DNA of 37,651 bases from Rhizobium sp. Q54 (lineage in GTDB: Bacteria > Pseudomonadota > Alphaproteobacteria > SMXS01), in contig CAMDTB010000032.1 of assembly GCA_945907245.1 (NCBI GenBank), positions 1-37,651 on the forward strand, read 5' to 3'. The notes beneath the pieces are model-generated. The model saw only the letters and a program-made list of their open reading frames with translations. It had not been told where the DNA came from and ran no database searches. Below are positions 15,236 through 23,954 of this stretch, one piece after another. Numbering within the stretch: position 1 is the first letter of the stretch; the number at the start of each line of letters is the position of its first letter. The translations under genes and the position numbers were made by a program.

Positions 15236-16943
15236 TTCCCTCATAAATCTGGGTGCGAATCCGCTCGACCAGCGGCGTCACCGCATCGGCCGGGATGCCG
15301 CGATCCATCAGCACCTCGGCGGCGAGCTGCAGGCTGGACTCGACCATTTCCGGCACTGCCTGGCGGGCACCCCCTTCCATCAGGGCGCGAGCGTCGCCCA
15401 TGTCGCGGGCTCGCGCGAAGACGCGCAGGTGCGGCCAGTGATGATGGACAGCTGCCAGCGCCGCCCGGGCGCTTTCGGCGTCGTCCAGGGTGATGACCAG
15501 CGATGAGGCCTTGCCGGCGCGCACCGCCTCCAGCACCTCCGGCCGGCGCGAGTCGCCGAAATACACCGGAAGGCCGCCACGGTGCAGCCGCGACACCAGA
15601 TCGGCGTCCATGTCGAGCGCCACATACGGTACCTGGCGCTCTGAGAGCAGCTGCCCCACCGTCCGCCCGACTCGGCCGAAGCCGGCGATCACCACATGAT
15701 CCTCGAGGTCGGCGAAATCTCCAGGTGCGCCGCCGGGCTGTTCGGTTGACGCACGCTCAGCGGCCTTGCTCGAGATCCATTCGCCCAGCATGCCGGCGAA
15801 CGGCGTGAGGGCGATGCTGAGGCCGGTGACCACCAGCATGAACTGGGCGGTCTCCGGCGCGATGATCGCTCCCGCGAGCGCCGCCGCGACGACGACGAAG
15901 GCGAACTCGCCGCCCTGCCCCAGGTTGAAGCCGACCTGCAGCGCCTGCGGCAGGGTGTGTTGCCAGGCGAGCGCCAGCAGGGTGATCACCGCGGTCTTGA
16001 TCGCATAGAGGCCCAGCACCGCGATGGCGACGTTGCCCCAGTCGTCCATGATCAGCGACAGGTCGATGCGCATGCCCATGGAAATGAAGAACAGGCCGAG
16101 CAGCAGGCCCTTGAAGGGCTGGATGTTGGCGTCGATCTGATGGCGGAATTCGCTTTCGGCCAGCAGCATGCCGGCGAGGAACGCGCCCAGCGCCATGGAC
16201 AGTCCGGCGTGGAAGGTCGCGACCGCCGTGCCCAGGATGGCGAGCAGGGTCATGGCCATGAACAGCTCGGGGCTGTGCAGCCCGGCGGCCCGCCGGAACA
16301 ACGGGCGCAGCAGCAACCGCCCCAGCACCAGGATGACGGTGACGGCCAGGACGGCCTTGCCCAGGCTGAGGGCGAGGCTGGACAGGTCGGACGCACCACC
16401 GCGGGTGCTCAGCAATGCCGTCAGGAAAAGGATCGGCACCACTGCCAGATCCTGAAACAGCAGGATGGCGAAACTGGTCCGGCCGGCGCGCGAGGACATC
16501 TGGCCGCGCTCCACCAGCAGCTGCATCACCATCGCCGTCGACGACAGCGCCATGCTGAGGCCAAGCAGCAGGCTGGCGGCCCAATTGTTGCCCCACAGAT
16601 AAGCCAGCCCGCCGATCACCGCCGCGCACCCCAGCAACTGCAGCGAGCCCATGCCGAAGACGTAGCGCCTGGCCTTCCACAGCCTGTCCAGCGACAGGTC
16701 GAGCCCGATGGTGAACAACAGGAACACCACCCCCAACTCGGCCAGGGCCTCGATCCGCTCGGCGTCGTGGGCAATCGCCAGGGCCGAGGGGCCGACCAGC
16801 ACGCCGACGCCGAGGAAACCGATGATCGGACTGATCCTTAAAAGCCGCGACACCGGCACCACGACGATGGCGGTGACCAGGAAGGTCAGCAGCTCCGTCA
16901 GGAACGGAAGGCCGGTGTCGTGATCGACGGGCATTTCTGGCAC
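15207..16943 (-). CDS. CPA2-family monovalent cation:proton antiporter, Kef type
   Basis: A 578-residue inner-membrane protein. About twelve hydrophobic segments fill residues 15-385, with the family signatures FLLFTIGLDLSLDRLWKAR, LGLSMALSSTAMVMQLL, LLFQDLAVVPILFL (the QD of the ion site) and FNLGQGGEFAFV. A cytosolic TrkA-N (RCK) domain follows, with NAD-binding HVVIAGFGRVGRTVG and GDSRRPEVLEA. This matches KefB/KefC-like glutathione-gated K+ efflux systems; no ancillary KefF/KefG is adjacent. GTG 16943 has AAGGA eight bases upstream, better than ATG 16934 or the longer frame. It diverges from gdh and converges on the Asn-synthetase-like gene. Confidence 0.9.
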   Translation of the reverse strand: MPEMPVDHDTGLPFLTELLTFLVTAIVVVPVSRLLRISPIIGFLGVGVLVGPSALAIAHDAERIEALAELGVVFLLFTIGLDLSLDRLWKARRYVFGMGSLQLLGCAAVIGGLAYLWGNNWAASLLLGLSMALSSTAMVMQLLVERGQMSSRAGRTSFAILLFQDLAVVPILFLTALLSTRGGASDLSSLALSLGKAVLAVTVILVLGRLLLRPLFRRAAGLHSPELFMAMTLLAILGTAVATFHAGLSMALGAFLAGMLLAESEFRHQIDANIQPFKGLLLGLFFISMGMRIDLSLIMDDWGNVAIAVLGLYAIKTAVITLLALAWQHTLPQALQVGFNLGQGGEFAFVVVAAALAGAIIAPETAQFMLVVTGLSIALTPFAGMLGEWISSKAAERASTEQPGGAPGDFADLEDHVVIAGFGRVGRTVGQLLSERQVPYVALDMDADLVSRLHRGGLPVYFGDSRRPEVLEAVRAGKASSLVITLDDAESARAALAAVHHHWPHLRVFARARDMGDARALMEGGARQAVPEMVESSLQLAAEVLMDRGIPADAVTPLVERIRTQIYEGIRPKDSRSA

Positions 16944-17065
16944 GGGTGGGTTCCTTCCGGCAGGCGCTTGCCGCGAGGCTTCGCCAAAACGCCACAGAAT
17001 TCCTATATTGTAGCAGACCAATCGTCCGGAGGCCCAAGCCGAAGACCGGATGAAAAGGGGGAAAC

Positions 17066-20000
17066 ATGGATAACCGCTGGGACCGGAAGCAACAGCATCT
17101 GGACCGCATTGGCGAACTGGCGCGGGACAACCTGGAAGCCGCAGAAGCCGGCCCGTTCCTTGAGTTCATGACCCGCTTTTTCGCAGGCGTCACGCCGGAA
17201 GACCTGCTGGACCGGCGGCCGGAGAGCCTGTTCGCCCTCGCCCTGTCGCTGTGGCGTTTCGCGGCAACCCGCGCACCTGGAACAGCCAAGGTGCAGGTCT
17301 TCAACCCGTCCATGGCGGAGACCGGCTGGCAGGACCGCCACACGGTGGTCGAGATCGTCAATGACGATATGCCGTTCCTGGTGGACTCGGTCACCGCCGA
17401 GCTGGCCCGCCAGGGCCGCGAGATCACCTTGCTGGTGCATCCGGTGATGACCGTCGAGCGCGACGTGGCCGGCCAGCGCGCCGCGAATGGCCTAGGCTAC
17501 ATGGAATCCTACATGTATCTCGAGATCGACCAGCAGACTTCTGGCGAGTCGCTCCATGCGATCGAATCCGGGGTTGGCGCCGTGCTGGCGGACGCACGCA
17601 CGACGTTCGAGGACTGGCAACCCATGGTCGCCCGCCTGCGCGGCGCGGTCGACTGGCTGCTCGCCCATCCCGGTCCGGCGCCGGTCGACGAGGTGCGGGA
17701 GGCGGTGGATTTCCTCAACTGGCTCGCCGACGACAACTTCACCTTCCTTGGCTTTCGCGAATACGACTTCGTCGACCGTGGCGGCGAATGGCACGCCGTC
17801 ACGGATCCGAAGGAAGGCCTCGGCCTGATGCGCGACCCGGAATTCCCGGTGCTGCGCGAGCATGGCGCGGATTCGCTGCTGCCATCCACCGCCCGGACAT
17901 TCCTCGACCACCCCATGCCGCTGATCATCGGCAAGGCCCACCGCCGGTCGACCGTGCACCGGCCGGTTCAGCTCGATTACGTCGGCGTGAAGCGCTACGA
18001 CGACCACGGCACCTTGATCGGCGAGTGGCGCTTCATCGGCATGTTCACGTCGCTCGCCTACACCATGTCGCCAAAGTCGATCCCGGTGCTGCGGCGCAAG
18101 GCGGCGATCGTGACCCAGCGTGCCGGTTTCAACCGCTACAGCCACGACGGCAAGATCTTCGCCAACATCCTGCATGCCTACCCGCGCGACGAGCTGTTCC
18201 AGATCGAGCCGGACGAGCTGTACGAGACGACGATCGGCATCCTGCGCCTGCTGGAGCGGCCGCACGCCAAGTCGTTCATCCGCATGGACCCGTATGGCGG
18301 CTTTGCCTCGATACAGGTGTTCATTCCCAAGGATGCCTTCACCGACGACCGGCGCCGGCGCATCGCGGCGCTGTTCGCCGGCGCGCTGGGAGGCGAGATC
18401 GCGTCCGAGAACCTCCAGATCGGCGATTCGCCGCTGGCGCGCCTGTACCTGCTGGTCAGCCTGCCGCCGGGGCCGCTGCCCGACGTGGAAGCGGACGAGC
18501 TCGACGACCAGGTCACCGAGATCATCCGCACCTGGCGCGACCAGTTGAGGGACGCCCTGCGCGAGCATCTCGGCGAGGAGCGCGGCAACCAGCTGTGGAC
18601 CCGATATGCCGAAGGCGTCAGCCTCTCCTACTGCGACGCCTACGAGCCTGATCTGGCGGTCCACGACTTCGAGAAGCTGGACCAGCTGACCGGCCCCGAA
18701 TCCCGCGCGTTCAATATCTATCGACGGGTCGGCGACCACGCCAACATCCTGCGGGTCAAGATCTACCACGCCAGTCATCTGGTGCCGCTGAGCGACGTGC
18801 TGCCCAAGCTCGAGAATCTCGGCCTCAAGGTGATGGAAGAGCAGGCCTATTCGGTGCGGCCGCGCGGCGCGGACCACGAGGCCTGGATCCACGACATCCT
18901 TGTCGTCGACGCCACCGGCACCGAGCACCGCCTGCGCGACGTGAAGGCGCCGCTCGAGGACGCGCTGGCCGAAATGTGGGACGGCTCGGCCGAGGACGAC
19001 AGCCTCAATCAGCTGGTGCTGCACACCGCCATGGGCTGGCGCGAGATCGTCATCCTGCGCGCCTACCTGAAATATCTGCGCCAGGCCGGCACCACCTTCT
19101 CGCAGTCCTATATGCGCAAGTCGCTGACGAACAACCCCGAGATCGTCGGCAACCTGGTGACGCTGTTCGCCGCCCGGTTCGATCCCGCGGCCGACCACGC
19201 AGCCGCCGGCGAGATCGCCCGGCTGATCGAGGCGCAGCTCGAGTCGGTGCAGAGCCTGGACGAGGACCGCATCATCCGCCGCTTCGTCAACCTCATCCAG
19301 TCGACCCTGCGCACCAACTACTACCAGCCCGGTCCCGACGGAAAACCCAAGCCCTATCTGTCGCTGAAGCTCGACAGCCTGATGGTCGAGGGACTGCCCA
19401 AGCCCCGGCCGGCGGTCGAGGTGTTCGTCTATGCGCCATGGGTGGAAGGCATCCACCTGCGCGGCGGCAAGGTGGCGCGGGGCGGCATCCGCTGGTCGGA
19501 CCGGCCAGAAGATTTCCGCACCGAGATCCTCGGCCTGATCAAGGCGCAGATGGTGAAGAACGCCGTCATCGTGCCCGACGGCGCCAAGGGCGGTTTCGTG
19601 CCCAGGTCTCTGCCCGAGGGCGGCACCCGCGAGGAAATCCAGGCCGAAGGCATCCGCTGCTACCGGACACTGATGCACGGCCTGCTCGACATCACCGACA
19701 ACATCGTCGGCGGCCAGATCGCGCCGCCCGCCAGCGTTGTCCGCTACGACGAGGACGATCCCTATCTGGTGGTCGCCGCCGACAAGGGTACGGCCAGCTT
19801 CTCGGACATCGCCAACGAAATCTCCCGGCACTACGGCTTCTGGCTGGGCGACGCCTTCGCCTCCGGCGGCAGCAACGGCTATGACCACAAGAAGATGGGC
19901 ATCACCGCGCGCGGCGGCTGGATCAGCGTTCAGCGCCACTTCCGCGAACTAGGCATCGACGTGCAGACCCAGCCGATCACCGTCGTCGGCATCGGCGACA

Positions 20001-21850
20001 TGTCCGGCGACGTGTTCGGCAACGGCATGCTGTTGTCGCACACGGTGAAGCTGGTCGCCGCGTTTGACCACCGGCATGTGTTCATCGATCCGGACCCCGA
20101 TCCTGAGGCAAGCTTCGCCGAGCGGCAGCGGCTGTTCGACCTGCCCCGGTCCAGCTGGGCCGACTACAATCCCGAACTGATCTCGGAAGGCGGCGGCGTC
20201 TTCGCACGGTCGGTCAAGTCCATCGCGCTGACGCCGCGGATCAGGGCGCTGACCGGCATCGAGACCGAGGCCACCACGCCCGCCGAGCTGATCCATGCGC
20301 TGCTGAAGGCCGATGCCGACCTGTTGTGGGTCGGCGGCATCGGCACCTATGTGAAAGCCAGCGACGAGACCCATGCCGAGGTCGGCGACCGCGCCAACGA
20401 CGCGGTCAGGGTCGATGGCCGGGACCTGCGCTTCAAGGTGGTGGGCGAAGGCGGCAATCTGGGCTTCACCCAGCGCGGCCGCATCGAGTACGCCCGCCGC
20501 GGCGGGCGGCTGAACACCGATGCCGTCGACAACTCGGCCGGCGTCAACTGCTCGGACTACGAGGTCAACATCAAGATCCTGCTGAACGCCGTGGTGGCCG
20601 ACGGCGACATGACCGAAAAGCAGCGCAACGCCCTGCTTGTCGAGATGACGGGCGATGTCGCTGCCCTCGTCCTGGCGACGAATTACCGGCAGACCGAGAC
20701 CCTGTCGACAACCCAGGCCCGCGCCGCCGAACTGCTCAACGCCCAGGCCCGCTTCATGCACCGGCTGGAGCACGAGGGCGCGCTCGAGCGGCCGGTGGAG
20801 TTCCTGCCCGACGACGACGAGATCGCGCGGCGCCACGCCGCCGGCGAGGGACTGACCCGGCCCGAACTGGCCGTGTTGATGGCCTATGCCAAGAACTCGC
20901 TGAAGCGGCGGCTGGCGCGCAGCGACCTGCCCGACGATCCGTGGATCTGCAACGACCTGATCGCCTATTTCCCGCCCGCCATGCGCGAGCGCTTCACCGA
21001 CAGGATCAGGGAGCATCAGCTCAGGCGGAACATCATCGCCATGACGGTCGGCAACGAGATCGTCAACCGGGCCGGCATCACCTACGTCACCCGCGTGGCC
21101 GAGGAGAGCGGTGCGCCTGTCGACCAGATCGCCACCGCCTATATCGTCGCCCGCGAGGTGATGGGCCTGCAGGCGCTGTGGGACGACATCGACCGGCTGG
21201 ACAACGTCGTTCCGGCGCATGTGCAGACCGGCATGATCCTGGAGGCCAAGGAACTGCTGCACCGCATGTCCAGCTGGTTCCTGACCCATCTTGGACTGCC
21301 GCTGGACATCGGCTCTGTGGTCGATCGCTTCCGGCCGGGCGTGCAGGCCCTGTTCGACTCGGCGGCCCTCATGGAGGTGAGCAGCGGCGACGCCATCGCC
21401 GAGCAGATCAGCCTGCTGGTCGCCAAGGGCGTGCCGGCCGCGCTGGCGCACCGCATCGCCTCTCTCGAGCTCATGCTCTCGGCGCCCGACATCGTGCTGT
21501 TGCGCGAGCGCGACGCAGGCTCGCTGGACGAGATCGCCCGCGCCTATTTCGCGGTGGGCGAGCGCACCGGTCTCGACTGGCTGCGCAGCGCCACCGACAT
21601 GGTGATCACCGGCGACCACTGGGACCGGCTGGCGCTGGGCAGCATCGTCGACGACCTCTACGATCAGCAGCGCGAGCTGACCGGCATGGCGCTGGCTGAA
21701 GGCTGCCTCGATACCTGGGCCGACAACCACGCCAAGGCGCTGTCGCGCGCCCGCGAACTGATCGCCGAGTTGCAGTCGAGCGGCAGCATCACCGTCGGCA
21801 AGCTGGGCTACGTGGCCCGCCAGATCAGGGGCGTGTTCGCGTCGATTTGA
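17066..21850 (+). CDS. gdhB: NAD-specific glutamate dehydrogenase, large (GDH-180) type
   Basis: The 1,594-residue enzyme belongs to the ~180-kDa NAD-GDH class that oxidises glutamate to 2-oxoglutarate and ammonia in catabolism. The first ~650 residues hold ACT-like regulatory regions. The catalytic core follows, with GGIRWSDRPEDFRTEILGL, the Lys-containing VPDGAKGGFV, and the dinucleotide segment TVVGIGDMSGDVFGNGMLLS. A long C-terminal helical domain ends in QIRGVFASI. Length and order match the Pseudomonas/Caulobacter enzymes. AAGGGGGAAAC precedes ATG 17066. The last 48 codons are duplicated in diverged form immediately downstream. Confidence 0.95.
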   Translation: MDNRWDRKQQHLDRIGELARDNLEAAEAGPFLEFMTRFFAGVTPEDLLDRRPESLFALALSLWRFAATRAPGTAKVQVFNPSMAETGWQDRHTVVEIVNDDMPFLVDSVTAELARQGREITLLVHPVMTVERDVAGQRAANGLGYMESYMYLEIDQQTSGESLHAIESGVGAVLADARTTFEDWQPMVARLRGAVDWLLAHPGPAPVDEVREAVDFLNWLADDNFTFLGFREYDFVDRGGEWHAVTDPKEGLGLMRDPEFPVLREHGADSLLPSTARTFLDHPMPLIIGKAHRRSTVHRPVQLDYVGVKRYDDHGTLIGEWRFIGMFTSLAYTMSPKSIPVLRRKAAIVTQRAGFNRYSHDGKIFANILHAYPRDELFQIEPDELYETTIGILRLLERPHAKSFIRMDPYGGFASIQVFIPKDAFTDDRRRRIAALFAGALGGEIASENLQIGDSPLARLYLLVSLPPGPLPDVEADELDDQVTEIIRTWRDQLRDALREHLGEERGNQLWTRYAEGVSLSYCDAYEPDLAVHDFEKLDQLTGPESRAFNIYRRVGDHANILRVKIYHASHLVPLSDVLPKLENLGLKVMEEQAYSVRPRGADHEAWIHDILVVDATGTEHRLRDVKAPLEDALAEMWDGSAEDDSLNQLVLHTAMGWREIVILRAYLKYLRQAGTTFSQSYMRKSLTNNPEIVGNLVTLFAARFDPAADHAAAGEIARLIEAQLESVQSLDEDRIIRRFVNLIQSTLRTNYYQPGPDGKPKPYLSLKLDSLMVEGLPKPRPAVEVFVYAPWVEGIHLRGGKVARGGIRWSDRPEDFRTEILGLIKAQMVKNAVIVPDGAKGGFVPRSLPEGGTREEIQAEGIRCYRTLMHGLLDITDNIVGGQIAPPASVVRYDEDDPYLVVAADKGTASFSDIANEISRHYGFWLGDAFASGGSNGYDHKKMGITARGGWISVQRHFRELGIDVQTQPITVVGIGDMSGDVFGNGMLLSHTVKLVAAFDHRHVFIDPDPDPEASFAERQRLFDLPRSSWADYNPELISEGGGVFARSVKSIALTPRIRALTGIETEATTPAELIHALLKADADLLWVGGIGTYVKASDETHAEVGDRANDAVRVDGRDLRFKVVGEGGNLGFTQRGRIEYARRGGRLNTDAVDNSAGVNCSDYEVNIKILLNAVVADGDMTEKQRNALLVEMTGDVAALVLATNYRQTETLSTTQARAAELLNAQARFMHRLEHEGALERPVEFLPDDDEIARRHAAGEGLTRPELAVLMAYAKNSLKRRLARSDLPDDPWICNDLIAYFPPAMRERFTDRIREHQLRRNIIAMTVGNEIVNRAGITYVTRVAEESGAPVDQIATAYIVAREVMGLQALWDDIDRLDNVVPAHVQTGMILEAKELLHRMSSWFLTHLGLPLDIGSVVDRFRPGVQALFDSAALMEVSSGDAIAEQISLLVAKGVPAALAHRIASLELMLSAPDIVLLRERDAGSLDEIARAYFAVGERTGLDWLRSATDMVITGDHWDRLALGSIVDDLYDQQRELTGMALAEGCLDTWADNHAKALSRARELIAELQSSGSITVGKLGYVARQIRGVFASI

Positions 21851-22070
21851 GGGCTGGGCTGGGTGCGAGGGCGCCGTAATTAAATGCACAGTCACCGCAA
21901 TCGGCCTCGATCCGTGGGCGGGCAACCACGCCAAGGCGCTGGAGCGGGAGCTGATCGCCGAGATGCAGTCCAGCGGCAGCGTCACCGTCGGCAAGCTGGG
22001 CTATGTCGCCCGTCAGATCAGGGGCGTGTTCGCGTCGATTTGAGGGCGGGGCTGGGTGCGAGGGTGCCGT
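21705..22070. repeat. Tandem direct repeat of the gdh 3' end and its downstream flank
   Basis: Segments 21705-21877 and 21904-22070 are diverged copies. They share an uninterrupted 34-bp identical block spanning the stop codon (21821-21854 and 22014-22047; period 193 bp) and then the GCTGGGTGCGAGGG flank. Upstream of the block the copies differ by one in-frame 6-bp deletion and scattered changes, several of them synonymous (TCG/TCC, TAC/TAT, GTG/GTC, CGC/CGT). Between them is a 26-bp A/T-rich spacer (21878-21903). Confidence 0.9.
21904..22043 (+). pseudogene. Relic 3' end of a second gdh allele
   Basis: The frame LDPWAGNHAKALERELIAEM continues to ...GYVARQIRGVFASI and a TGA, clearly the last ~45 residues of an NAD-glutamate dehydrogenase, with two residues fewer than the intact copy. 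Nothing of the gene lies upstream. Conservation of frame and synonymous third-position differences indicate it diverged inside a working gene before being left here, as expected if an allele with another 3' end replaced the resident one, or an element integrated at the gene end. Confidence 0.75.
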
Positions 22071-22312
22071 CACCGTAATGCATAAATATTTCAACACACT
22101 ATTTCTTAAAAAAGATATTGTACACCCCCCATATAACCACAAATGCCGAACCTATCTCAAATGAGTTATCCCAAAACCAAGTCACATTAAAAACATTTTC
22201 AAGCATAGTGCTGGCAAAAATGCCAGCCGCGAGTATAATCCATCCAATAAATACCCAATTCTTCACTCTTTTTTTACCCGCTTTTATTAATGGGCTCCAG
22301 GATTACAGTGAC
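22069..22312. repeat. A/T-rich islet bounded by 11-bp imperfect inverted repeats
   Basis: GTCACCGTAAT (22069-22079) and ATTACAGTGAC (22302-22312) are inverted copies with one mismatch. They frame about 220 bp of strikingly A/T-rich DNA; in 22141-22200 only 20 of 60 bases are G or C, against a clearly GC-rich window. No target duplication is seen beside the repeats. It could be a miniature element, a decayed cassette, or chance symmetry at the edge of a foreign insert. A/T-rich sequence continues to about 22345. Confidence 0.5.
22099..22266 (-). CDS. Small hydrophobic membrane protein in the A/T-rich islet
   Basis: A 55-residue frame runs from GTG 22266 to TAG 22099, not recognised as any family. 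It begins MKNWVFIGWIILAAGIFAST (first membrane segment, about 3-20), has a short loop with Glu/Asn/Trp/Asp, then AFVVIWGVYNIFFKK (second segment with a positive end). The Trp-rich, Phe-rich make-up with Lys at both ends is that of a genuine small inner-membrane protein, and codons are A/T-ending, unlike the neighbours, implying transfer from a low-GC source. The ribosome-binding site is weak (AAAGA). The frame is open for 12 codons upstream, so it may start earlier at a rare codon or be the tail of a truncated gene. A competing + strand frame (22118-22381) is less protein-like. Confidence 0.45.
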   Translation of the reverse strand: MKNWVFIGWIILAAGIFASTMLENVFNVTWFWDNSFEIGSAFVVIWGVYNIFFKK

Positions 22313-22352
22313 AGTTTACTAATAGACTTTGTCCTAAGGGATTTTCGAGAAG

Positions 22353-23933
22353 TCAGTGCCGGAAGTGCCGCATTCCGGTGAGGACCATGGCCAGCCCGGC
22401 CGCATCGGCGGCGTCGATGACTTCCTGGTCGCGCATGGAGCCGCCCGGCTGGATCACCGCGGTGGCGCCCGCCTCGGCGGCGGCGAGCAGGCCGTCGGCG
22501 AAGGGGAAGAAGGCGTCTGAGGCCACCACCGAACCCTTCGTGCGCGGCTCGGCCAGACCTTCGGCCTCGGCCACGTCCATGGCCTTCCTGGCGGCGATGC
22601 GGGCTGAATCGACCCGGCTCATCTGGCCGGCGCCGACGCCCACCGTGGCGCCGTCCTTCACATAGACGATGGTGTTCGACTTGACATGCTTGCAGACCCG
22701 GAAGGCGAACAGCAGGTCGGTCAGCTCGCGCTCGGTCGGCGCGCGCTTCGTCACCACCTTCAGGCCGTCGCGGAACACCCGGCCATTGTCGCGATTCTGC
22801 AGCAGATAGCCGCCCGCCACCGACTTCACCGTCATGCCCGGCGCCGCCGGGTCGGGCAGGCCGCCAGCGAGCAGCAGGCGCAGGTTCTTCTTGCCGGCGA
22901 TGATTGCGCGCGCCTCGTCGGTGGCGTCCGGGGCGATGATCACCTCGGTGAAGATCTTGGCGATCTCGGCCGCCGTCTCGCCGTCGAGCGTATTGTTGAG
23001 CGCGATGATGCCGCCGAAGGCGCTGACCGGATCGCAGGCGAGCGCGCGGCGATAGGCCTCGGCCATGGAGGGGGCGATGGCGACGCCGCAGGGATTGGCG
23101 TGCTTGACGATGACCACGGCGGGCTGCTCCGCCGGGTCGAACTCGGCGACGGCCTCGTAGGCGGCGTCGGTGTCGTTGAGGTTGTTGTAGCTGAGCTCCT
23201 TGCCCTGGAGCTGGCGTGCGCTCGCCACGCCGGGGCGCTTGTCGCCCGAGACGTAGAAAGCGGCCTGCTGGTGCGGGTTCTCGCCGTAGCGCAGGGTCTG
23301 CTGCAGCTTGCCGGCGATGGTCAGGCGCTCGGGGAAGGTATCGCCGAGTTGGCCGGCGAACCAGCCGGAGATGGCCGAGTCATAGGACGCCGTGCGTGCG
23401 TAGGCCTTGGCCGCGAGCCGGCGGCGGGTCGCCTCGGTGGTCGCGCCGCCATGGGCGATCATGTCGTCGATCACCGCCTTGTAGTCGGCGGCCTCGACCA
23501 CCACGGTGACGAATTTGTGGTTCTTGGCCGCCGAGCGGATCATCGCCGGGCCGCCGATGTCGATATTCTCGATGCACTCGTCGAAGTCGCCGCCCTTGGC
23601 GACGGTTTCCTCGAAGGGGTAGAGGTTCACCACCAGCAGGTCGATGGCGCCGATGCCGTGCTGCGCCATGGCGTCGGCGTGCTTGTCGCGCAGGCCGAGC
23701 AGGCCGCCATGCACCTTCGGGTGCAGCGTCTTCACCCGTCCGTCCATCATTTCCGGGAAGCCGGTGTAGTCCGCCACTTCGCGCACGGGAATGCCGTTCT
23801 CGGCCAACAGCTTGGCCGAGCCTCCGGTGGACAGGAGCTCGACGCCGTGGCCGGCGAGAAAGCGGCCCAGCGCCACCAGCCCGGTCTTGTCGGAAACGGA
23901 AAGCAGCGCCCTGCGGATGGGTTGGTCGGTCAT
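22353..23933 (-). CDS. purH: Bifunctional AICAR formyltransferase / IMP cyclohydrolase
   Basis: The 526-residue enzyme carries out the last two steps of IMP synthesis. The N-terminal MGS-like cyclohydrolase domain (1-~140) begins [20 protein letters not shown] and has [11 protein letters not shown] and [15 protein letters not shown]. The transformylase domain follows, with [14 protein letters not shown] and the catalytic [10 protein letters not shown] (around 275-285), ending [10 protein letters not shown]. Length equals the family norm. AAGAAGG lies before the ATG, and the gap to the heparinase-like gene is 21 bp, so it is the last gene of the rpe operon. Confidence 0.97.
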   Translation of the reverse strand: MTDQPIRRALLSVSDKTGLVALGRFLAGHGVELLSTGGSAKLLAENGIPVREVADYTGFPEMMDGRVKTLHPKVHGGLLGLRDKHADAMAQHGIGAIDLLVVNLYPFEETVAKGGDFDECIENIDIGGPAMIRSAAKNHKFVTVVVEAADYKAVIDDMIAHGGATTEATRRRLAAKAYARTASYDSAISGWFAGQLGDTFPERLTIAGKLQQTLRYGENPHQQAAFYVSGDKRPGVASARQLQGKELSYNNLNDTDAAYEAVAEFDPAEQPAVVIVKHANPCGVAIAPSMAEAYRRALACDPVSAFGGIIALNNTLDGETAAEIAKIFTEVIIAPDATDEARAIIAGKKNLRLLLAGGLPDPAAPGMTVKSVAGGYLLQNRDNGRVFRDGLKVVTKRAPTERELTDLLFAFRVCKHVKSNTIVYVKDGATVGVGAGQMSRVDSARIAARKAMDVAEAEGLAEPRTKGSVVASDAFFPFADGLLAAAEAGATAVIQPGGSMRDQEVIDAADAAGLAMVLTGMRHFRH

Positions 23934-23954
23934 GATGGCCTTCTTGTTCTTGCG

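Noticed and set aside
17492-19939. 815-residue minus-strand frame opposite gdh, and similar long antisense frames across the window
   Set aside because: These are shadows created by GC-rich codon bias; they lie opposite clear family members and show low-complexity His/Arg/Gly/Ala-rich translations.
22118-22381. 87-residue plus-strand frame across the A/T-rich islet
   Set aside because: TTG start without a ribosome-binding site, runs into the purH 3' end, and is less protein-like than the minus-strand membrane frame; not fully excluded.
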